DNA of 64,000 nt from Bacteroides sp. (lineage in GTDB: Bacteria > Bacteroidota > Bacteroidia > Bacteroidales > Muribaculaceae), in contig JAAVCL010000002.1 in the NCBI GenBank assembly GCA_014802335.1, forward strand, positions 1-64,000, in the 5' to 3' direction. Under the pieces are notes generated by a model, which had not been told where the DNA came from, made no database searches, and worked only from the letters and a program-made list of their open reading frames with translations. Below, piece by piece: positions 8,830-14,867 of the stretch. Every line of letters begins with the position of its first letter. Position 1 is the first letter of the stretch. The translations under genes and the position numbers were made by a program.

Positions 8830-9387
8830 CTAAAACTTAAAGCCTAATTGCGGCAACATGCGTTTTATCATTAACCTGCGCGGATTATCCGTCACATACT
8901 TGTATAAAACATCCAATTGACCCGATTTATAGACAATGCTGTCTGAAATTCCTGGATTAAAACAACTGCTATCCTCGCTCAGAATTCCCTCATCCCGAAG
9001 CCTCCGGGTACATGCCGACATAGTCAATCCTACATATACAGTGACAGGTTTTGGCAGCTCATTGAGAACTCTCACCACAAAATGCAAATGATCGGGCATA
9101 ATAACCGATTTGATTATCCTGATTTTGTCGCGACGGAAACTTTCCAACTTATCCAACTCCTCCTTAACAATCACCCCGGCACGGTTCAACACCGTATGAG
9201 GTGCATCTGCACCACTCATAATATATGGATTCCCCTCCAACTTTGAAAAAATTGGAGCCATCTGATGCTTGGTGATGGTGAACATATAAATACAAGGCTT
9301 CCTATAATCATGAAAGAAAGCACGCCGTGTATGCACATGCTTCACAGGAGAAAGCGGCCCGGAATAACACTTCGCATTTTGAGCCAT
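8830..9387 (-). CDS. REP-associated tyrosine transposase (RAYT, Y1/IS200-like)
   Basis: A 185-residue Y1-type HUH transposase of the TnpA_REP/RAYT class. The metal-binding HUH motif is MPDHLHFVVRV (His100 and His102), and the C-terminal part has the family-like run KYVTDNPRRL. The catalytic tyrosine is not assigned with certainty; Y119 and the Tyr of YKYVTDNPRR are candidates. The ORF track starts at 9546, but its first 53 residues come from a polypurine/polypyrimidine tract (repeated FSLFPF), so ATG 9387 (MAQNAKCYSG) is preferred. RAYTs nick and join single-stranded REP hairpins, and such hairpins lie directly 3' of this gene. It stands alone, flanked on both sides by heptamer repeat arrays. 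Confidence 0.85.
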   Translation of the reverse strand: MAQNAKCYSGPLSPVKHVHTRRAFFHDYRKPCIYMFTITKHQMAPIFSKLEGNPYIMSGADAPHTVLNRAGVIVKEELDKLESFRRDKIRIIKSVIMPDHLHFVVRVLNELPKPVTVYVGLTMSACTRRLRDEGILSEDSSCFNPGISDSIVYKSGQLDVLYKYVTDNPRRLMIKRMLPQLGFKF

Positions 9388-9392
9388 AAGCA

Positions 9393-9513
9393 AAGAAAAA
9401 TAAGGAATGAAAGGAAGAAGGGAGAAAAGGAGGGAAGAGGGAAGAGGGAAGGGAGGAAAAGGAAAAAGGGAAAAGGGAAAAGAAAAGAAAAGAGAAGAGA
9501 AGAGAAGGAGGGC
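9393..9513. repeat. Long polypurine tract upstream of RAYT
   Basis: About 120 nt of almost uninterrupted purines on the plus strand, made of irregular units such as GGGAAGAGG, GGAAAAGG and AAGAAAAGAG; only a few pyrimidines occur at its left end. It precedes the preferred RAYT start on the minus strand. Such mirror-rich tracts can adopt triplex (H-DNA) structure; whether it affects RAYT expression is inference. Confidence 0.7.
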
Positions 9514-9579
9514 ACTAAGCACGGGGCGCAGCCCCATGCCACGCAACCACCCAAACCCGGACCCTCCTAAAGCCCTCGT

Positions 9580-9728
9580 TGAGTGGCAGAGGCCCGCGGC
9601 CTCTGCTCCCCTGCGCGGCCTCTACTTCCCCGGGGCCTCTACTTCCTCGCGGCCTCGCCTGCCCCGCGCTGCCGGAGCCCAGATCCTAAAGCCTAAAGCC
9701 TAAAACCTAAAGCCCAAAGCCTATAACT
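9580..9728. repeat. GC-rich palindrome, GGCCTCTACTTCC repeats and CCTAAAG heptamer array
   Basis: A perfect hairpin GCAGAGGC-CCGCG-GCCTCTGC (9586-9606) is followed by two copies of GGCCTCTACTTCC and a third partial copy (about 9617-9665). Then comes a CCTAAAG-type heptamer array at 9686-9725, which abuts the stop codon of the lipoprotein gene. This is a second repeat family, unrelated in sequence to the ACGTGGC palindromes. No gene is seen between 9514 and 9728. Confidence 0.7.
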
Positions 9729-10271
9729 TTACTCTTCGAGAAGGTGAAGGAGATTGGCTGGTTCCATCACGTTGGCCTGCGCTGCCGGGACGGGAAGCTG
9801 ACGGAATTCCGTAACCTCAGCCCCCTTAATGATTGCGCTCTTTATCTCCGCGGGCGACGGAGTGGCCGGAAGTGCCATATATTCCTCAAACGTCCATTTC
9901 GTAAAAACAGAATTCGGACCCAGTCCCTGACGGTTCAGCCACCACCCATCGCCTATTGAGGTCGGCTTCGAGCCGGCACGGATATCACTAACTGCCGGGA
10001 AATAGACCAGATTCCCGGAGTCATCGAGCGTAACAGCCACGTTGTTGGCATAATCTCCACTCATTTTAAATGCTGAAGCTTTAAGCACAATAGCCTCTCC
10101 CCCCGTTTCCTGACCGGGCAATTGAACGGCATGAGGAGGCACAGTCATTGGAGGCTGAACTTGAGGTTGAGAAGCGGAAGAAGCCACATCCGAAACTCCG
10201 GGGTTGGAACGGTGCGAACATGCTGCTAAAACAGAGGCAGCAGCCGCAAAGATAAGAATTTTACTATTCAT
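9729..10271 (-). CDS. Lipoprotein of unknown function
   Basis: A 180-residue predicted lipoprotein. The signal peptide MNSKILIFAAAASVLAAC ends in lipobox LAAC with Cys18. A Ser/Pro/Gln-rich linker (to about residue 55) precedes a folded part with SGDYANNVAVTLDDSGNLVYFPA, IGDGWWLNRQGLGPNSVFTKW and a C-terminal stretch ending ANLLHLLEE. I do not recognise a characterised family; the pattern YANNVAVTLDDSGNLVYFP suggests a small envelope protein conserved in Bacteroidales. Its stop codon abuts a heptamer repeat array. Confidence 0.75.
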   Translation of the reverse strand: MNSKILIFAAAASVLAACSHRSNPGVSDVASSASQPQVQPPMTVPPHAVQLPGQETGGEAIVLKASAFKMSGDYANNVAVTLDDSGNLVYFPAVSDIRAGSKPTSIGDGWWLNRQGLGPNSVFTKWTFEEYMALPATPSPAEIKSAIIKGAEVTEFRQLPVPAAQANVMEPANLLHLLEE

Positions 10272-10546
10272 TGAAATTCACTAAAAAATAGAAACTTGGA
10301 ATATACTTACTCTAAGAAATCAGAATTTTCATAAAATTCAGATACTTCTGAAAAATCAGACTCTTCTGTAAATCAGATTCTTCTGTGAAATCAGAATTAT
10401 AAAAACTTTACATATATAAATTTTTGACGAAAAAGGCCCTGAGTAAAGAACTTAATGGAAGGCCTTAGGTGAACAATTCTGATGAAAAGAGTAACGTATA
10501 AAAATAAAGAGTGAGGTATAAAGACGTTGATTAGAAGAGTCTACCT
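10272..10546. repeat. Intergenic region with imperfect CAGA..CTTCTG repeats
   Basis: Between 10318 and 10402 there are three or four copies of a 17-18 bp unit of the type TCAGATACTTCTGAAAAA, spaced head to tail. Each unit is itself an imperfect palindrome (TCAGA...TCTGA). The remainder is AT-rich with no gene; it contains the upstream region of the lipoprotein gene. Confidence 0.55.
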
Positions 10547-10584
10547 AAAAATAAAAGGCGGACGCCAATGGGCGAACGCCTTTT
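10547..10584 (-). terminator. Rho-independent terminator after the secreted protein gene
   Basis: Inverted repeat AAAAGGCG...CGCCTTTT (10553-10560 with 10577-10584), with an inner GGACGCC/GGGCGAA loop and a T-rich run on the minus strand after the stem. It lies 22 bp past the stop codon at 10607. Confidence 0.75.
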
Positions 10585-10606
10585 AAAAGGTATCTAAGGT
10601 CGCAGA

Positions 10607-11959
10607 TTAGCGAACGATAGTTTTAGAAGTTTTGTTACCTTCTTTCACGATAACCACTTCGCCTGCAGCGGGCTGAGCGATTTCAACACCCTGGAGGTTG
10701 AAGTAGCGAGTAGCTGCGTTGTCAGCATCGTTGATGATACCGTTAACACCGGCACCTGTAGCAAGAGTGATTTTGCTAATCATGGGGATAGGTTCACGAT
10801 TTGAATTTACCCAATAGTTGATATCTTCGGGTTCGAAGTTAGGAACATTTTGGAAGATACAGTTGGGAAGAGTGATTACATTACCTTCCATTACGGGCAG
10901 AGGATCATCATAGAGTTCTGCTTCCTCAATAATTTCGTCGAATGTATATTCATTCAGATAGTAAGAAACACCTTCTCTTGTTGTGGTGGCAACACTTGCC
11001 ATCATACCTTGTTCTGCAGATGTATAACCGGACATAACGTGAGGTTTAACAACGACACAACCGGGATTTTCGATGTTAAGAATGAGGTAACCGTCAGCAT
11101 TGGGAGTATCGTTATCTGCTACTGAAGCAAAAGGTTTAAGAAGGAGATATTCATTAGGATTAGACTTGCTCTGATATGTTGCTACATTAAAAGCACCCTC
11201 TGAAAGGAACCAGCCATCTTCGAGTTTAGATGTGCCTGTAGAAGTCCATTCGCTTTCATCAAAGATGAACGCACCTGCTTCGGGATAAAAATCAGAAAGC
11301 TGAGGAAGAGCCACAGCATATTTCCAGCTACCTACCCAACCACTCATTGAGCCACCAGACTGAGCATTAAAATTAGAAGCAGTGTTGAAACAGAAGATAC
11401 GGTTGCCTTCCATTACAACCCAACCACCTTCATATCCTGTGCTGCCATCGCTGAATGTCACACCATAAGGACAATATTTAAATACGATTTCTGAAATCTC
11501 GTCCATATTGCCGGTGGCCTGATTGCTGGTAGTTACATACAGATATACGGGCTCATTTGAACCGCCAATTGAAGCAAACTCAGCTGCACTCATATACACT
11601 TGTTTTTTTACAGTAAGAGTCTGAGCGCTTGCATCGTATGTAGCTTTAACAGGATAATCACCAAAAACACCCAAGCCATAGATATTAACTTCAGTGTCGC
11701 TGATTTTACGAAGTTCAACAGCACCAAGTTGCTCACTGTTATCTTGAGTAGTCATTCCATAATAGTCCAAGCCATAGTAGTTGTTAAAGTAACCTACAGC
11801 GGGAGCTTTCATCATATCTGAATTCTCAACTGCAGTAAAATTAACTTCAACGTTCTCCAACTGAGAAGTAGCAGGAACAAGTTGCTTTTGTTGTGACGGA
11901 ACGGCAGCAGTAGCAGTTAATGCAGTTGCCAGTCCAAGTAATGCGTAAATTTTTTTCAT
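10607..11959 (-). CDS. Secreted protein with T9SS-like C-terminal tail, function unknown
   Basis: A 450-residue exported protein. It has a signal peptide (MKKIYALLGLATALTATAAVP) and ends in a short sorting-type module, TRYFNLQGVEIAQPAAGEVVIVKEG..KTIVR. The same module ends the C10 peptidase in this window (EYYNLQGLRVENPQKGQLLIKKSG), which supports common handling, probably by the type IX system encoded at 23-30 kb. The body is rich in aromatic, Gly and acidic residues and looks like all-beta repeats (GLDYYGM, YEGGWVVMEGNRIFCFN); I recognise no catalytic motif. It has its own promoter (12065-12095) and terminator. Confidence 0.8.
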   Translation of the reverse strand: MKKIYALLGLATALTATAAVPSQQKQLVPATSQLENVEVNFTAVENSDMMKAPAVGYFNNYYGLDYYGMTTQDNSEQLGAVELRKISDTEVNIYGLGVFGDYPVKATYDASAQTLTVKKQVYMSAAEFASIGGSNEPVYLYVTTSNQATGNMDEISEIVFKYCPYGVTFSDGSTGYEGGWVVMEGNRIFCFNTASNFNAQSGGSMSGWVGSWKYAVALPQLSDFYPEAGAFIFDESEWTSTGTSKLEDGWFLSEGAFNVATYQSKSNPNEYLLLKPFASVADNDTPNADGYLILNIENPGCVVVKPHVMSGYTSAEQGMMASVATTTREGVSYYLNEYTFDEIIEEAELYDDPLPVMEGNVITLPNCIFQNVPNFEPEDINYWVNSNREPIPMISKITLATGAGVNGIINDADNAATRYFNLQGVEIAQPAAGEVVIVKEGNKTSKTIVR

Positions 11960-12064
11960 ACAACTTACTTTTTTATAATTATTATTGGTTTTTATTTATC
12001 CTAATAAAGTATCATCCTGACAATAAAACGAGAATGATTTTAGCATTTATCAATAACTTATTTA

Positions 12065-12095
12065 CAAAATTACAATTTAATTTTTATTCTGCAAA
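12065..12095 (-). promoter_or_regulatory. Promoter, TTTG-N19-TAATTTTG
   Basis: On the minus strand a -33 TTTG (plus 12092-12095) and a -7 TAATTTTG (plus 12065-12072) are separated by 19 bp, matching the Bacteroidetes primary sigma consensus TTTG-N19..21-TAnnTTTG. It would give a leader of about 100 nt for the secreted protein gene starting at 11959. Confidence 0.65.
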
Positions 12096-12249
12096 TTTTT
12101 TTAAATTTATTTTTAGAATGACTATATGTAAATTATTTCATATTTAAGTTACATTTAGGCCACTCCCGACTCGAATTTATAAACATTCGAACTGATTAAC
12201 CATAATTTTAATAATATTTTAGTCTTCGTATTTGATATGAAATAAAGAG

Positions 12250-12297
12250 ATTAGGTGTATCTCTGAAGTTATTACTTTCTTTAGAGACACACCTAAT
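12250..12297. other. 19-bp imperfect inverted repeat in a 429-bp intergenic gap
   Basis: ATTAGGTGTATCTCTGAAG (12250-12268) pairs with 12279-12297 over 19 positions with two mismatches and a 10-nt loop. No T tract follows on either strand, so it is not an obvious terminator; it may be an RNA hairpin or protein site. The gap 11960-12388 is otherwise AT-rich and holds the promoter above and the 3' end of the BspA-like gene. Confidence 0.5.
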
Positions 12298-12323
12298 GAT
12301 TAAGCAGATTCTAAAAACTAATT

Positions 12324-12362
12324 GATGTTTCTATCTTTGAGATTCTGAATTACTGAAACATC
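12324..12362 (-). terminator. Possible weak terminator of the BspA-like gene
   Basis: GATGTTTC (12324-12331) and GAAACATC (12355-12362) form a stem on the minus strand, followed by AATTAGTTTTTAG. It sits 27 bp past the stop codon. The long loop makes it a moderate candidate only. Confidence 0.4.
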
Positions 12363-12367
12363 TTTAG

Positions 12368-12407
12368 TTATTTGTTATGAATCTTAATTTATTTGTTATG
12401 AATCTTA
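12368..12407. repeat. 19-bp direct duplication of the gene end
   Basis: TTATTTGTTATGAATCTTA occurs at 12368-12386 and again at 12389-12407. The second copy encodes the last residues KIHNK plus the stop of the BspA-like gene, so the first copy is a downstream duplicate with the stop in the same relative position. Confidence 0.75.
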
Positions 12408-14530
12408 CGGGTTGAGCCGTCAGAATATCTAACAATAAGAATACCCTTGGTGTCAATGGAAGCTTTAGTTCCATCAATCATATAGGCTTCCACCGGCTCA
12501 ACGACGTCAGTTGATATTTCTTGAACTTCTGATGTATCGGCCACAATCTGGAATCTTTTCCATATTGGAGCAGCTTTATATGCATCTACCGACCCGCCGG
12601 GGACAATAAGTTTAATCTCATCGTATTCCTCATCCATAACTATATTTTCAGACAGAACAGGAGGCACGGGATTTTTTATCTGTATAGATTCAAGTTCTGT
12701 CATGTGGGAAAAGGCTTCTTTGCCGATATTTTCGATAGTAGAGGGAAGAACGATGTTTGGCATAGCTTCGCAATAAGAGAAAGCCTGCATACCGATAGTC
12801 TCAAGACCTTCGTTAAGTTCTATTTCACGAAGTTTAGTATCTTTAGCAAATGCAAGATCCAAAATTGATTTCACATTCTCACCAAGTTTAACAGTTTCGA
12901 TAGAGGGAGAATAAGCAAAAGCCCACTCACCTATCACACGCAGATTCTCAGGAAATTCTATATTCACGAACGAAGTTCCGTAGAAAGCGGAGAAACCGAT
13001 GGAATCAAGTTGCTCGGGCCAAGTGAAGGAAGCATCCGTGACTTTTGTATTATAGAATGATGCACGCTCTATTGTCTTCACTGTATTCGGAAGAGTAACA
13101 TCATATAGATTGGTATCGTAGTTGAACATTTGGTCGGGTACGACAGTTGTGCCTTCTCCAAATTTAGCAACCATTAAACGAGTGCACTGATAAAAAATAG
13201 CGGCACCCCATTCTTTTATAGTTGAAGGAAGAGTGACTCTGCGAATTGATGTACATCCCAAGAATGCAGAATCACCGATCTTTTCAAGTCCTTCTGCAAT
13301 GGTGAGCGTAGAAATTTTCTCATCATAGCAGAACGCCTGCAGACCTAATTCGCGCATAGAGGCGGGAATTTTGACAGATGTAAGTTTTTTACAGTTTTGG
13401 AAACACATCCGTCCCACTTTTTGAATACCGTCTCCAAAATCAATTGAAGAGAGAGCAGCGCAGTTATAAAAAGCCAATTCACCAAGTTCGCGCATTGATG
13501 AAGGGAAAGTAACATCAGTAAGACCGGACATTTCAAAGAATGTATAGTCGTCGACTGTTTCAATTCCTTCTGGTATTTCCAATTCCCCTTCACGCCATTG
13601 AGAAAAGATCAGTCGTTTTCCGTCATAAGAGGTCAGATAACCGTCATTATATTTAAATGACTTGTTTGATGCATTGATTTCAATAGATTCGAGGTCGCGA
13701 GAGTTAGTTATTGCCATCATTCCAATTGAATCAACGGAAGCGGGAATAGAAAGAGAAGTAAGGTTACTCTTATACAGACATTTCTCTCCCATTGTGGTTA
13801 ACCCTTCGGGTAAAAGAACCGAAGTAAATACAGATCCTCTGAAACAAGATTCGGCAAGAGTGGTAACTGTCTGAGGCACTGAAAATGATGCATCTTTCTT
13901 TCCTGCGGGATAAGCCAACAGATTTTTTCCGTCTGCTGAATAAAGAACACCATCTATTGTGGAAAATAAATTGGAATCCGATGCAATAGAAGTTAAACCT
14001 GTGCAGCTATACCAGGGATTTGCTCCGATTTCAGTAACCGACGCCGGGATAACAAATTCATCAATAAGAGCCGCGTCTTCACCAAAGGCTTCCGTGCCTA
14101 TTGTTTTTAATGAATTTCCTAAATCTACAGATTGTAATTCCGTGCACTTTACAAAAGCCTTATCACCGATCACTTCAACGGCCGACAGAGTTATATTTTG
14201 AATTTTTGCACTCTTGAAAGCCTCGGTTCCAATCACCTTCAAATTCGGGCCGGTAGTAATGGAAGTGATTTTTGAATTTGAGATAAAGGCAGTTTCCAAA
14301 ATCTCAGTCACCTGATATTGCTTACCTTCATAAGAAACTTCATCGGGCACTGTAACGTCTCCGGTTAGCGAAGTTCCACCATAAACACCGGCAGTATTGT
14401 CGTCAGTGTTGATTATGTAAACAAACCCTGTGTCATAATCCTTATATTGAATTGACTCAGCCTTAGATTGGAAAGCAATCTGAAAAATTGATATTGCTCC
14501 CAAAATGTAAAACAGAAAATGTTTTTTCAT
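12389..14530 (-). CDS. BspA-like leucine-rich repeat surface protein
   Basis: A 713-residue secreted protein made almost wholly of LRR_5 (BspA/Treponema pallidum type) repeats. After a signal peptide (MKKHFLFYILGAISIFQIAFQSKAES) about twenty units of roughly 23 residues follow, for example IGDSAFLGCTSIRRVTLPSTI and IGMQAFSYCEAMPNIVLPSTI. The C-terminus (VVEPVEAYMIDGTKASID..ILIVRYSDGSTRKIHNK) resembles a T9SS-type sorting tail. Such proteins bind host or bacterial surface ligands; the ligand here is unknown. It has its own promoter (14578-14608). Confidence 0.9.
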   Translation of the reverse strand: MKKHFLFYILGAISIFQIAFQSKAESIQYKDYDTGFVYIINTDDNTAGVYGGTSLTGDVTVPDEVSYEGKQYQVTEILETAFISNSKITSITTGPNLKVIGTEAFKSAKIQNITLSAVEVIGDKAFVKCTELQSVDLGNSLKTIGTEAFGEDAALIDEFVIPASVTEIGANPWYSCTGLTSIASDSNLFSTIDGVLYSADGKNLLAYPAGKKDASFSVPQTVTTLAESCFRGSVFTSVLLPEGLTTMGEKCLYKSNLTSLSIPASVDSIGMMAITNSRDLESIEINASNKSFKYNDGYLTSYDGKRLIFSQWREGELEIPEGIETVDDYTFFEMSGLTDVTFPSSMRELGELAFYNCAALSSIDFGDGIQKVGRMCFQNCKKLTSVKIPASMRELGLQAFCYDEKISTLTIAEGLEKIGDSAFLGCTSIRRVTLPSTIKEWGAAIFYQCTRLMVAKFGEGTTVVPDQMFNYDTNLYDVTLPNTVKTIERASFYNTKVTDASFTWPEQLDSIGFSAFYGTSFVNIEFPENLRVIGEWAFAYSPSIETVKLGENVKSILDLAFAKDTKLREIELNEGLETIGMQAFSYCEAMPNIVLPSTIENIGKEAFSHMTELESIQIKNPVPPVLSENIVMDEEYDEIKLIVPGGSVDAYKAAPIWKRFQIVADTSEVQEISTDVVEPVEAYMIDGTKASIDTKGILIVRYSDGSTRKIHNK

Positions 14531-14577
14531 AAAATTAAGTTTGAAAATTAATAAATGCAGTATAGTCTCATTGCTTC

Positions 14578-14608
14578 CAAAATTATAAAATTTTAATAAT
14601 AAAACAAA
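14578..14608 (-). promoter_or_regulatory. Promoter, TTTG-N19-TAATTTTG
   Basis: The minus strand has TTTG (plus 14605-14608), 19 bp, then TAATTTTG (plus 14578-14585). It has the same spacing and -7 sequence as the 12065-12095 promoter and would give a leader of about 40 nt for the BspA-like gene. Confidence 0.65.
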
Positions 14609-14760
14609 ATATTTATATACATTAAATTAAATTTTATTTAAAAATGTTATTTAGCAAGTCTTATTGAAATCTATTTTTTATTTTTTAAACAATATACATT
14701 TAATATATATTCATATTATATGCATTTATCACATTTCTCGATAATTAATCAATAATAATC

Positions 14761-14829
14761 AAAACTGTTCCAACAAATAATAGCAGAGGAACAAGCCGCC
14801 CTCTGCCATTATTTATTGGAACAGTTTTA
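14761..14829 (-). terminator. Long-stem terminator of the C10 peptidase gene
   Basis: A 29-bp stem (AAAACTGTTCCAA... paired with ...TTGGAACAGTTTT) with only two mismatched or wobble positions encloses an 11-nt loop. It lies 38 bp past the peptidase stop codon. The remainder of the 337-bp gap 14531-14867 is very AT-rich and holds the BspA gene promoter. Confidence 0.85.
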
Positions 14830-14867
14830 TTACCTGGTTACCGGTTTATACCTGAAATGCTCTATGA

